The position numbers were made by a program, and so were the translations under genes. The notes under the pieces were generated by a model, which was not told the origin of the DNA, did no database searches, and saw only the letters and a list, made by a program, of their open reading frames with translations. This document shows, in pieces, positions 17,521 through 25,077 of a stretch of DNA of 28,802 nucleotides. Position 1 is the stretch's first letter, and each line of letters starts with the position of its first letter. The stretch comes from JAXMEQ01 sp046348225 (GTDB lineage Bacteria; Pseudomonadota; Gammaproteobacteria; Burkholderiales; Burkholderiaceae_C): positions 1 through 28,802 of the forward strand of contig JAXMEQ010000015.1 of assembly GCA_046348225.1 (NCBI GenBank). Direction: 5' to 3'.

Positions 17521-17569
17521 GCAGCGGCGGAAATTGACCGGCACCCGCCGGCCAGTTTCCCGCCGCTGC
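17521..17569. terminator. Long near-perfect hairpin after the hydrolase gene
   Basis: GCAGCGGCGG at the left pairs with CCGCCGCTGC at the right. The match continues inward through AAA/TTT and GCCGG/CCGGC with one bulged base and two mismatches, making a stem of about 20 bp. It begins six bases after the stop of the minus-strand hydrolase gene and lies upstream of the giant gene. There is no T-run. It probably ends or stabilises the hydrolase transcript and insulates the operon. Confidence 0.65.
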
Positions 17570-17574
17570 GGTGT

Positions 17575-18440
17575 TCAGCCCGGCAAGGCGCCGGGCTGGC
17601 TGCGTTCCTGCAGGCAGCGCATCACCAGGGCCCACACCTCGGGGTCGCGCAGCAGCTCCACATGCGCCCGGCCCGGCAGGTGCCGCACCTCGGCAGCGCC
17701 CGGAAGCACGGCACTGCTGACCGGGAAGACGATGTTGTCGCAGTGGCTGTACAGGCAGCTGAAGTGCTGCGCGAGCCCGGCAGGTTCCGCCGCAGCCAGG
17801 CTGCGCAGCCAGCGGCTTTCAAGCCGCATCTGCTTCCCGTTGTAAGTGTGCGCAAACCTTGCCAGCCAGGTGCCGCGGTGCGGGGTGCCCACCGTCACCA
17901 CGTGGTGGCAGCGCTGCAGGGCCCCGGGCGTGGCGCGCAGCCAGGCGCGGATGGCCAGGCCGCCCATGCTGTGGCCCACCAGCAGCGGCGGCAGGCCGGT
18001 GTGTTCTTCCAGCGCCTGCACGGCCGCTTCCAGGGTGGGCACGGTGGCATCGATGCTGCCGAAGTGCGGCTCCAGCGTCACCGCCAAGAAGGGCACGCCA
18101 TGCAGGCGCAGCTTGGCCATCCAGTCCAGCCACAGGCCGCGGTTGCAGAAGTAGCCATGCACCAGCACCACGCCGCGGCGCTTGGGGCCGGGGGGCAGGA
18201 AGTCGGCTTCAGCATCGGTGCGCCAGGGCTGCCACCAGCCGAAGACCTGGGTCGACACCCACCATTCCGCCGCCCAGGCGCGCAGGCGCTGCGCCGGCGT
18301 GGCCGGCGGGGCCGGGTCGCCCACGGCGTGACGGGCCTGCAGCACGAACTGCAGGCCCAGCACCGCCGGGTGAAGCAGCGCCAGGCCCAGCCACAGCGGC
18401 CACCCGGCGCTGGCCTGGCCACCCAGGTGGGCCAGCCGGC
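17575..18440 (-). pseudogene. Lipase-like alpha/beta hydrolase, 5' end missing
   Basis: About 288 residues are readable. The fold is shown by LVHGYFCNRGLW (oxyanion-hole region), the nucleophile elbow VGHSMGGLAIRAW with its Ser, and, at plausible spacing, an Asp in SHCDNIVFP and a His in GRAHVELL, which complete a Ser-Asp-His triad. An N-terminal membrane segment (WPLWLGLALLHPAVLGLQFVL) precedes the domain, as in related Burkholderiales proteins annotated as triacylglycerol lipase or permease-like hydrolase. No start codon with a ribosome site is visible: near 18440 the frame runs straight into the antisense of the FFLEELY fragment. I infer that the first codons and the promoter were deleted. 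The catalytic part is complete, so an alternative start (a GTG inside the membrane segment) might still give protein. Confidence 0.7.
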
Positions 18441-18697
18441 GAGCAGGCAGCGGCAGATCGAGCTCATGCTCGACGTGGGCCGCACGCTGGACCGCTACAC
18501 CCGCAAGCCCGGCCTGCGCCAGGCCCTGCACCTGATGCGCCGCCCCGCCGCTGCCGCCGGCCTGGGCGAACTGCAGCACTTCCTGGAGACCGGCTTCGAC
18601 ACCTTTGCCGCGATGAAGGGCGCCGAGGACTTCCTGGCCCTGGTGGCGCAGCGCGAAACCGCGCTGGCCCGGCACCTGGACGCGCGGGGGGCACGGC
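18441..18697 (+). pseudogene. FFLEELY-motif family protein, C-terminal remnant
   Basis: The plus frame reads RQIELMLDVGRTLDRYTRKP, then LRQALHLMRRPAAAAGLGEL, then QHFLETGFDTFAAMKGAEDF. I recognise these as the C-terminal half of Burkholderiales proteins named after an N-terminal FFLEELY motif; their function is unknown. About 85 of roughly 210 residues remain. There is no stop before the next gene in this frame. A run of six G at about 18686-18691 would, with one more G, put the frame on the TGA that overlaps the ATG of the next gene, so a one-base loss is likely in addition to the 5' deletion. The family name is from memory of the sequence pattern, not from a search. Confidence 0.55.
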
Positions 18698-19219
18698 ATG
18701 ACCTCCCCGCACCCCACGCCGGGCGTGAACGCCGCCCAGGCCCTGGCCGAACTGGGCGCCACCGTGCTGCAGCGCGACTGGCTCAGCTCCAACCACATCG
18801 TCTTTGCCGGCCATGCCGGCGGCGAGGGTGCCGCCGTGGTGGACACCGGCTTCGACAGCCATGCCCCGCTCACCCTGCAGCTGCTGGCCCACGCTTTGAA
18901 GGGCGAACGCCTGGGCCGGGTGCTCAACACCCACATGCATTCCGACCACTGCGGCGGCAACGCCTGGCTGCAGGAAGCGCACCGCTGCGCCACCTTCGTG
19001 CCCGAGCCCAGCTTCGAGGCCGTGCGCCAGTGGGACGAAGAAGCACTCACCTTCCAGGAACTGGACCAACGCTGCCGCCGCTTCCACACCGATGCCGCCC
19101 TGGTGCCCGGCCAGGCGCTGCGCCTGGGCGAGGCGAACTGCGACATCGTGGCCGCGCCGGGGCACGACCCCGAGGCCGTGATGCTGTTCCAGCCCGAGGC
19201 GCGCGTGCTCATTGCCGGG
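18698..19219 (+). pseudogene. Metallo-beta-lactamase-fold hydrolase, 3' end cut off
   Basis: About 174 native residues remain of a protein usually near 300. Visible are the early strand HIVFAGHAGGEGAAVVDTGFD, the zinc motif THMHSDHCGGN (HxHxDH), and IVAAPGHDPEAVMLF with the third metal histidine. The sequence stops at RVLIAG, exactly where the family continues with the metal-bridging Asp; that Asp and the last histidine are lost. From 19220 the frame runs through IS91-type end sequence and stops near 19354. The start ATG would overlap the stop of the preceding gene if that frame were restored. The substrate is unknown. The missing metal ligands make activity unlikely. Confidence 0.8.
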
Positions 19220-20640
19220 CGCATAGGAAATTCAAACGGTCTCTGGCAAGCCCGGCAAGCCCGAGAGACGCATAGATGGCCGGCCGATACCGGTCTGGAT
19301 GGCTTGGAACTGACGGCTGCGACGTCGTCTTGTCGTGATCCGGCCAGCCCCTGACGCATCGCTTGGGGCTCGCTGGGCCTCGATATCAGGGTTGACCCTG
19401 AATCCGTAGGTATCGAGCCAGCATGCGGCGCAGGGCCATCCTGGCTGCCGCTGGCAACGCAGCCTGAGGGCCCGGGCGAAGTCTTTGTGATGGCCGGCGC
19501 GGCTCAGGCAGCGAAGTCTTGCCCTGCCTCGCGCGCCCGCCCCCGAGGCGGTGGCTGCGGGTCCAGCCCCAGGTGAGTCAGGATCTTCTGGATGACCGGC
19601 CGCTCGAGGATGGCCGCAATGATCTTCAGCTCGCCCCCGCCGCAGTTCGGGCAGTGCTGCATGTCGATGTCAAAGACGCGCTTGAGCAGCCGCGCCCAGC
19701 TGATGCGGTGCGGCCCTGCCTGGATGGTCTCGACCTCGCACTCGGCGGCAGCTGTGGCATCGGTGGCCTGCTCTTGCGCCTCGGGCCCTTGTGGCACCAC
19801 CAGCTGGCGCAACTCGGCGTTGGGTGCCAGCGTCGGCATCCGGCTCGGCCAGGTAGGTCTGGCCCATGTCCTCGACCAGCACGCCCCGGCGCGTGAGCAT
19901 CTTCATGAGCCGGGCAATGATGGTGTGCAGCAGTGCACCGAGCTCGTCGTCGGTCGGCGCACCCGCCTCGATGAAACCGGGCACGCCATCGGCGTCGCAG
20001 CGGTACACCCCGTCCAGGACCAGGCAGTGGAGGTGGATGTTCAGGTTGGCGGCCGACCCAAAGCGTTGCATCAGCGTGACCGCGCCGCCATGGCCTTCGT
20101 CGGCCTGGAGCCCGGCAGCGTCCAGCAGATGTCGCGTGAGCACGCGCTGCACCACCTGCAGCACCGGCGTGACCAGTTCGGGCTGTGCGGCCAGCAGCAC
20201 GCGCAGCGGGATCGGCAGCGACAGCACCCACTGCCGCACCGGCACATGGGGGATGACGTGGTCCACCAGGTGCGCCGCGGTCTGCGACATCCGCCGCGCA
20301 CCGCATGACGGGCAGAACCCCCGCCGCTTGCAGCTGAAGGCCAGCAGCTTGTCGTGGCCGCACTCGCCGCAGCGCAGGCGCAAGAAGCCGTGGGCCAGGA
20401 TGCCGCACTCGAGGAACGCGTCGAACTCGTCCTTGATGAACCTCGGCAACTCGGCGCCTGTGCTGGCCTCGGTGTGCGCGATGAAGCTGGCCGCGTGCTG
20501 CTGCACCAGGCGGTACAGCGTGGTCTGCTCGGGACGGTGGCGCTCGTAGTGCAGCGGCGCGACATCCGGCGCCCGCTGGGGTTGCTGCGCCGTGGCTCGC
20601 ACGTTGGGCTCCCGGTGGGGTGAGCCCGCACGGTCTCAAG
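19220..20640 (-). mobile_element. Decayed IS91-family element
   Basis: The left boundary is where the metallo-hydrolase gene loses homology, at 19219/19220. The first 280 bp hold no gene. They include an inverted repeat GTCTCT/AGAGAC at 19239-19269 around a tandem CAAGCCCGG, which could be the terminal hairpin these rolling-circle elements carry. The transposase follows on the minus strand. IS91 elements lack terminal inverted repeats and target duplications, so the right boundary cannot be fixed; I place it just beyond the transposase start. Confidence 0.65.
19504..20602 (-). pseudogene. IS91-family transposase, internally deleted and frameshifted
   Basis: The N-terminal part (20602 down to about 19843) carries the zinc-binding region CGECGHDKLLAFSCKRRGFC with PSCGARRM and the HUH motif HLHCLVLDG, all typical of IS91/ISCR Rep-like transposases. 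The C-terminal part, in another frame (about 19839 to 19504), carries LAPNAELRQLVVPQ, a second zinc region DIDMQHCPNCGGGELK, and AAILERPVIQKILTHLGL. Intact relatives have roughly 130 residues between YLAEPDADA and LAPN, including the catalytic tyrosine region. Here the two are joined directly in different frames, so the gene is dead. A three-base insertion adds one Gly to the second zinc motif. The element could move only if helped in trans. Confidence 0.85.
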
Positions 20641-21120
20641 CCGTGCTCCGTGCCTCAATCGCCTTGATGGCTGCCCGCCGACGTGTGCCCTCCGTCACGG
20701 GGCCTACTACGGGTGACAGCGAGGTTGCCCGACCGGCAGCTTCAGGGCGGCGAGATCGGGACGGCCCATGTCTCTTCAGGGTCGGCATCGCCACATGGCG
20801 CTCAAAGAGAGCTGACGTAGCCAAGCACCTGAGCGAAGGCGCCCGCGCGGACCGGGCAAACAAGGTCGAAGGCAGCTTTCTGGGCACTGCGGTCACAGGC
20901 CGCTGCAGAAGTCGAGCGGCCGCTTCCGGCGGCCGCCGACATTGGCCGTCGCGAACTGAATGACCGTCCCCAGTCTTCTGCTGGCAGTCGCCCGTTGAAG
21001 GTGTCCCCCGATACGCTGGTGCTCGCGCTTGCGACGCAGGAGCCGTCCAGTGCCATCCCGCAGCGTCCTCCGCGATCCCACCACCGGTGGACCCCTGGGT
21101 GGACCCCCGAGCCCAGGAAA
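20641..21120. other. Gene-free stretch between the IS91 remnant and the tRNA site
   Basis: No reading frame here looks like a gene on either strand. The sequence is GC-rich with short GGCCGC/GCGGCC repeats around 20918-20940. Two tandem copies of GGTGGACCCC lie at 21086-21107. It presumably joins the undefined end of the IS91 element to the native sequence downstream of the tRNA gene. Confidence 0.4.
21086..21107. repeat. Tandem GGTGGACCCC pair, 12-bp period
   Basis: GGTGGACCCC occurs at 21086-21095 and again at 21098-21107. It lies just beyond the tRNA terminator. The 12-bp spacing equals that of the TTGGGCACA pair on the island side, so it may be a leftover arm-binding site of another integrase. 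That reading is weak. Confidence 0.35.
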
Positions 21121-21124
21121 GACA

Positions 21125-21157
21125 AACGGGTCAGCCCCTTGTGAGAGCTAACCCGTT
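21125..21157 (-). terminator. Terminator of the tRNA-Arg gene
   Basis: On the minus strand AACGGGTTAGC pairs with GCTGACCCGTT over 11 bp (one G-T pair), followed by TTGTCTTTCC. It lies 8 bases after the tRNA CCA end, where a native tRNA terminator is expected. Its presence marks the left side as the original chromosome. Confidence 0.75.
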
Positions 21158-21165
21158 GATTTGGT

Positions 21166-21209
21166 TGGCGCGGCTGGCAGGATTCGAACCCACTACCCCT
21201 TGGTTCGTA
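21166..21209 (-). tRNA. 3' part of tRNA-Arg (probably ACG), left boundary of the island
   Basis: On the minus strand the sequence runs TACGAACCAAGGGG, then the T-arm GTGGG-TTCGAAT-CCTGC, then an acceptor strand ending GCCA. This matches the tRNA-Arg(ACG) 3' half from the anticodon loop to an encoded CCA, with a few differences. There is no D-arm or 5' acceptor on the island side, so this is a fragment and not a working gene. Such fragments are what tyrosine integrases leave at one edge of an island. The intact gene should lie at the other island edge, beyond the window. The isotype is by resemblance. Confidence 0.75.
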
Positions 21210-21221
21210 GGAAGGTACGAA
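21204..21221. repeat. Putative integrase core site (attachment site)
   Basis: TTCGTA and TACGAA form a perfect inverted repeat around six bases (GGAAGG), centred on the tRNA anticodon region. Tyrosine recombinases bind such paired core sites and exchange strands across the spacer. It lies at the point where tRNA homology ends and about 210 bp before the integrase gene. Confidence 0.55.
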
Positions 21222-21330
21222 GCAAAAGTGCCCCGAATGAAGCGAACCGACAGACCGCGCTAAGTATTTGACAAACCTAGTGAACTTGGTAATTGCTACC
21301 CCTTTGTTCCCCCCAACCTGATACACTCTA

Positions 21331-21364
21331 GCCCAATAACTTGTTGGGCACACTGTTGGGCACA
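21331..21364. repeat. Tandem TTGGGCACA and a GCCCAA/TTGGGC palindrome before the integrase gene
   Basis: TTGGGCACA occurs at 21344-21352 and 21356-21364, a 12-bp period. The first copy also pairs with GCCCAA at 21331-21336. Repeats like these next to an attachment site are typical arm-type integrase sites and could also let the integrase or an excision factor repress the integrase promoter. A consensus TTGACA at 21268-21273 may be the -35 of that promoter, with a poor -10. Confidence 0.5.
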
Positions 21365-21431
21365 AATGAATGTGCCCCGCCCCAGCAACAGGCGCAGCAA
21401 GGCCCCCAGCGGGCCGCACAAGGGGCGAACA

Positions 21432-22856
21432 ATGACCGACACGACCGAGACCACCACCGACACCGCCGAAGCCTCTACGGGCACGACAGCCAAGCCGAAG
21501 GGCACACGCTGGCAACACCTTGAACTTCAAGCCGCCGTGAAGTCCCCGACCGTTACCCGCGTGACCGAAGCCGGGGGCCTCTATGGCGTGGTGAGGCGCA
21601 CCAAGGACGGCACCGCGTCCGTTCTCTTCCGCTGGCGCTTCCGCCACGCTGGCAAGCTGTGCGACTTCACAGCCGGAACGTGGCCGGGTGACAGCCTGAA
21701 GGACATCCGGGACGCCCACGCCTGGGCAATCGAACAGCACAAGGCGGGCAAGAACCCCAGCACCGAGCGGCAACTGTCCAAGGTACAAGCCGCCCACACC
21801 CAAGCCGAAGTGAAGCGGGTTCATGAGGAAGAAACCGTGAAGGCCCTTGCCCTCAAGTGGCAGGCCCTGGAACTGAAGAAGCAAGGCGACAAGGGCCGCA
21901 AGGACGATGGGGCCGAAGTCATCCGCAGTTTCGAGCGGGACGTGTTCCCCACGCTGGGCAATCGCCCCCTGTCCGTCATCCCCAAGAGTACTTGGGCGGG
22001 CCTGTTCGATGGCATCAAGGAACGCGCCCCACGCATGGCGGGCCGCTTGTTCGCTGACCTGAGCCAGTTCCTTGAATGGGCCGTGCGCCGGGACTACATC
22101 GAAGTTTCCCCGCTGCACAAGCTGAAGAAGTCCGACATTGCCCCGGCCTACAAAGAGCGTGAGCGCGTGCTGTGGGTGACCAAGACCGACAAGCCCGAGT
22201 CCGAACTGTTGGAGCTTCGGGACAAGCTGCCCGCCGCGAAGCTGCAACGCACGACCGAGCTTGCACTGTGGATCATGCTGGGCACCGCTGCCCGTGTCGG
22301 GGAAGTGAGCCGCGCCAAGTGGGAACACGTCAACCTCGACAAGAGAACGTGGCGCATCCCCTCGGAGAACGCCAAGAACGGGGAAGAGCACCACGTTCAC
22401 TTGTCGGACTTCGCCCTGACCCTCTTCAAGGAACTGCACACCCTGACCGGGGGCACGCCCTGGTGTTACCCCGCCGACAACAAGCGGGACGCCGAAGGCA
22501 ACCCGACCGAACACGTTTGCGTGAAGAGCATTGCCAAGCAAGTGAAGGACAGGCAGCGCACCACGCCCATGAAGGGCCGTAGCAAGGCGACCGCCACGCT
22601 TCTTTTGTCCGGGGGCGAGTGGACACCCCACGACCTGCGCCGCACCGCTGCAACGATCATGGGTGACCGTGGCGTGTCGGTGGAAATCATCGAACGGGCC
22701 TTGAACCACGTCCCGGACAAGCTGACCCGCACCTATCAGAAGTCCGACCGATGGCCGGAGCTTCAAGACGCATGGAACCGCTTGGGGCAACATCTGGAAT
22801 GGGCACTGAATGGGAAGAAATCCAACGTGGTGGCACTGCCAACAAAAGCCGCTTGA
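21432..22856 (+). CDS. int: P4-type tyrosine integrase
   Basis: A site-specific recombinase of 474 residues that integrates the island into the tRNA-Arg gene. The start at 21432 has AGGGG six bases upstream; an ATG at 21366 has no site and would add 22 residues. The N-terminus carries a DUF4102-like arm-binding domain (GGLYGVVRRTKDGTASVLFRW, then GTWPGDSLKDIRDA), then a SAM-like core-binding domain (VFPTLGNRPLSVIPKSTWAG). The catalytic domain shows the first Arg in LGTAARVGEVSRAKW, HDLRRTAATIMGDRG (HxxR), the second His in IIERALNHV, and the nucleophile Tyr in LTRTYQKSDR. All catalytic residues are present, so it looks active. It is next to the tRNA fragment, which fits its role. Confidence 0.93.
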   Translation: MTDTTETTTDTAEASTGTTAKPKGTRWQHLELQAAVKSPTVTRVTEAGGLYGVVRRTKDGTASVLFRWRFRHAGKLCDFTAGTWPGDSLKDIRDAHAWAIEQHKAGKNPSTERQLSKVQAAHTQAEVKRVHEEETVKALALKWQALELKKQGDKGRKDDGAEVIRSFERDVFPTLGNRPLSVIPKSTWAGLFDGIKERAPRMAGRLFADLSQFLEWAVRRDYIEVSPLHKLKKSDIAPAYKERERVLWVTKTDKPESELLELRDKLPAAKLQRTTELALWIMLGTAARVGEVSRAKWEHVNLDKRTWRIPSENAKNGEEHHVHLSDFALTLFKELHTLTGGTPWCYPADNKRDAEGNPTEHVCVKSIAKQVKDRQRTTPMKGRSKATATLLLSGGEWTPHDLRRTAATIMGDRGVSVEIIERALNHVPDKLTRTYQKSDRWPELQDAWNRLGQHLEWALNGKKSNVVALPTKAA

Positions 22857-22899
22857 TTACTCTTGACGATTACTAGGGGGTTATAAGAGAATAACCGCA

Positions 22900-22922
22900 C
22901 CCGCCCTGCACCATTGGGCGGG
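22900..22922. terminator. Hairpin downstream of the integrase gene
   Basis: CCCGCCC and GGGCGGG form a perfect 7-bp stem with a 9-base loop, 44 bases after the integrase stop. No T-run follows on the plus strand. It is likely to mark the integrase transcript end or a leader structure for the next genes. Confidence 0.45.
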
Positions 22923-23049
22923 TAGTAACTGACCCGTAGGACATCGGGCATTCCGGCAAGCCGTGAATGTGTTGCGCAAATTAGCCGTGCTGGCTTTTTG
23001 GCGCACCACACCACGGCTTTTTGCATTCTTGCGCCGGAAAGCCTGTCCT

Positions 23050-23403
23050 ATGCCGATTCAGTTCATCAAGAAAGCCGCCACCAGTGCGGCACACGCCACC
23101 CCGGCCCCCGCTGCCCTGGCCTTGCAGCCAGTTGCAGAACTTCCCCCCAAAGCCAAGCCAGCACCCAAGCCCAACAAGGGCCACGCCCGGAAGCTGGCAG
23201 TGTCGGGCCTTGACCTGAGCACGCCCCAACGTGTCTTGCTGGGGCACGTTCTCACGCTGCTGAAGACCAGCGATAGCACGCTGAAGCGCCGCATTGCAGC
23301 GGGTGACTTCCCGCCCCCGGATGGCATCTTTGGACGCCGCCCCTACTGGCATTCCGCCACCGTGCGCCCGTACTTCACCAGCGCGAAGGAGGGGCAGCAA
23401 TGA
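23050..23403 (+). CDS. AlpA-like DNA-binding protein, possible excision factor
   Basis: 117 residues. I start at ATG 23050, where MPIQFIKKAAT begins; an upstream ATG at 22963 would add an arginine-rich stretch that looks like untranslated leader. The N-terminal 60 residues are Ala/Pro/Lys-rich and probably disordered. The C-terminal half resembles an excisionase/AlpA winged helix: LLGHVLTLLKTSDSTLKRRIAAGDFPPPDG followed by a basic RRPYWHSATVRPYF wing, where the pattern 'helix-turn, xxGxFPxP, W' is typical. Position after the integrase agrees with a recombination directionality factor. The stop overlaps the next start (ATGA). Family assignment rests on this short pattern only. Confidence 0.6.
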   Translation: MPIQFIKKAATSAAHATPAPAALALQPVAELPPKAKPAPKPNKGHARKLAVSGLDLSTPQRVLLGHVLTLLKTSDSTLKRRIAAGDFPPPDGIFGRRPYWHSATVRPYFTSAKEGQQ

Positions 23404-23681
23404 CCGTCACGATTCACCACATCCGGGACGGCAAGCGCCCGCACGTCCCCGCCCCACCGACCGAGCCACCCACCAAGCCGAAACACGCCACCCAGCTTTT
23501 GGCAAAGGGCAATCGGATTCTGAAGGGTTCCGGCCTTGTCTTGCGCGATTGGGGCACCGAAACCACCCCAGCGGGGCAGCGGTATTACTTGGAAGAGGAT
23601 TCCGGGGACGATTGGACGCTGATTCCAGACCTGCCCGCCTACGTTGCCGAATTGGAGGGGGCAGGCCATGACAAGGGATGA
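23400..23681 (+). CDS. Unrecognised small protein of the island
   Basis: 93 residues, translationally coupled to the preceding gene by an ATGA overlap and overlapping the following gene's start by 14 bases. The N-terminus is basic and proline-rich (HHIRDGKRPHVPAPPTEPPTKP). The C-terminus is acidic and aromatic (RYYLEEDSGDDWTLIPDLPAYVAELEG). I recognise no domain. The tight packing with neighbours and normal codon use support it as real. The charge split could suit a small phage-type accessory protein, but no function can be given. Confidence 0.65.
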   Translation: MTVTIHHIRDGKRPHVPAPPTEPPTKPKHATQLLAKGNRILKGSGLVLRDWGTETTPAGQRYYLEEDSGDDWTLIPDLPAYVAELEGAGHDKG

Positions 23682-23859
23682 ACTCGCCAAACTGCTGGAA
23701 TATGACCCCGACACCGGGGCCTTTCGATGGAAGGTCAACCGCCGTGGAACTGCCAAAGCGGGGCAGGAAGCGGGACATATCAACGCAAGCGGGTATCGAA
23801 TCATTCGCACCCACAAGGGCAGGCACGGGGCACACCGCCTTGCATTCCTGCTCATGACC
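23668..23859 (+). pseudogene. Phage-type HNH endonuclease, N-terminal fragment
   Basis: The start ATG has GGAGGGGG shortly upstream. The 64 residues begin MTRDELAKLLEYDPDTGAFRWKVNRRG and continue GYRIIRTHKGRHGAHRLAF. This is the standard N-terminus of phage HNH endonucleases, ending just before the HNH zinc site (the DHIN motif is missing). The ISAs1-family element starts at 23860 and the remainder is not found on the other side. The truncated product lacks the catalytic centre. Confidence 0.75.
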
Positions 23860-25077
23860 CAGGGCTGTTCACTTCTCCCGGACGCCCGCATAGCCCAGGA
23901 TCCGCTCAAGGCACAGGGCATTGCGATAGAGGGCTTGAGCGATGTGGACCTCGCCATTGGCGCGCAGCAGATTGAGGGCGAGATGGCGCAGCGCTGCAAA
24001 GACACCGGGATTGCGCCGGATGCGACAGGCGTCCTCGGCCAAGGCGGTATCGAGGACGTGGTGGAGCTGGTTCTCGATGCGCCAGTGGCCGCGGATGGCG
24101 AGGGCGAAGTCGTCGGCGCTGGCCCGGGTGGTGCACAGGTAAAGGGCCGGTGCTTCGGCGCGAGGGGCGAAGGCCTTGCGGGCGGGATCGAAGATCTCGG
24201 TGGAGCGGGTGACCTCGACGAGGCACTGGAAGTGATCGTGCCAGGGCGCATGACCGCTGCCGGGGTTGAGGAGCCACACGCGCACGCGGCGCTGCTCGAT
24301 GCGATTGCGCCGGCCCAGCGTGGCGCTGTAGTGCGTGTCGCCGGCGGGGCGCCGCCGGATGTGCTCGCGCATGCGCGCCAGCAGCCCGGGCTGGTTGGCC
24401 TTGAGCTGCACCAGCATGTCGCCGCCCGAGGCGACGATCAGCTCGACCGTGTTTTTTGCAAGTGCAGCGCGTCGAGCGTGTACAGGCACCCGCCCAGCCC
24501 CAGCTCCTCGATCAGGCGCTGGGCCGCCGCGATCTCGTGATCCTTGCTGCCATCCTCGATCAGCACGTGCCCCAGCACCACCCGCTGCGACACCGCCAGC
24601 GCGCTGAGCACCTGCGCCGCTCGCCGATCCTCGAACCGATCCAGGCTGCCGCGCAGCACCTTGCCATCCAGCGCGATCACCGCTCGGCCCGCCTCGTCGG
24701 CCATCTGCTCGACCTGCTCGCTCGCCACGCGCCGCAGCGCCGCCTCCACCTCTCGCGCATCGAGCCCTTGCAGGATCTTGCGCAGCCCCGTGTACGCCGG
24801 CGCGCGCTTCCAGCGGCTGCCGAACGCCTCGTTGAGCCGCTCCCAGTGCGTCTGCATGAACTGCTCGATCTTGCGGTACGACGTCGCCCCCGACGCTACC
24901 GCCAGCACGCTGTACAGCAGCACGTGTGGCAGGTCGTAGCGCCGCCCCTGCGCTCGGCGCGGATCACTGACCTGCGCCAGACTGCGTTTCAGCATCGTCG
25001 TCATCCCGCTCTCGCTCCTTCTGCTTCGTTCCGCCCTGTAGTTTGGGGCATCAGCGAATCAGAAGTGAACAGCCCTG
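23860..25077 (-). mobile_element. ISAs1-family insertion sequence
   Basis: 1218 bp, with perfect terminal inverted repeats of at least 17 bp (CAGGGCTGTTCACTTCT at both ends, possibly one or two C more). One transposase gene on the minus strand is frameshifted. The flanks do not show the 8-10 bp target duplication made by the family: the left flank ends ctcatgacc and the right flank begins gggttcattgg. The left flank is an HNH gene and the right flank an unrelated gene. Both lack the continuation, so a deletion accompanied or followed insertion. Confidence 0.9.
23869..25004 (-). pseudogene. ISAs1-family transposase with a one-base frameshift
   Basis: Two overlapping frames together give a full-length protein near 378 residues. 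The first (25004 to 24438) has the N-terminal associated domain (LPHVLLYSVLAVASGATSY) and the first catalytic Asp in VIALDGKVLRGS, and reaches LYTLDALHLQK with the second Asp. The second (from about 24460 to 23869) resumes with NTVELIVASGGDMLVQLKANQP and contains RGHWRIENQLHHVLDT with the catalytic Glu. The break is at a run of six A (plus strand T, 24452-24457). One extra A, or a -1 slip, restores the family sequence QKNTVEL. I treat it as a mutation, with programmed or transcriptional slippage as an alternative because the run is slippery. Confidence 0.85.

Noticed and set aside
17239..19275. A plus-strand frame of 678 codons taken as one gene.
   Set aside because: Most of it is antisense to the hydrolase. 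Only about 18441-18697 matches a known family, and I annotate that part alone.
18441..19359. Upstream extension of the minus-strand hydrolase frame as its N-terminus.
   Set aside because: It is antisense to the FFLEELY remnant and the metallo-hydrolase and shows no signal or hydrolase-like sequence.
20636..20896. An 86-codon minus-strand frame upstream of the IS91 transposase.
   Set aside because: No recognisable family, no ribosome site and overlapping open frames on the other strand.
20802..22793. A minus-strand frame of 663 codons across the tRNA fragment and integrase gene.
   Set aside because: It is antisense to an integrase with all catalytic residues and runs through the tRNA fragment.
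23644..24540. One 298-codon plus-strand gene beginning with the HNH domain.
   Set aside because: After 23859 it reads the antisense of the ISAs1 transposase; the inverted repeat at 23860 marks the break.
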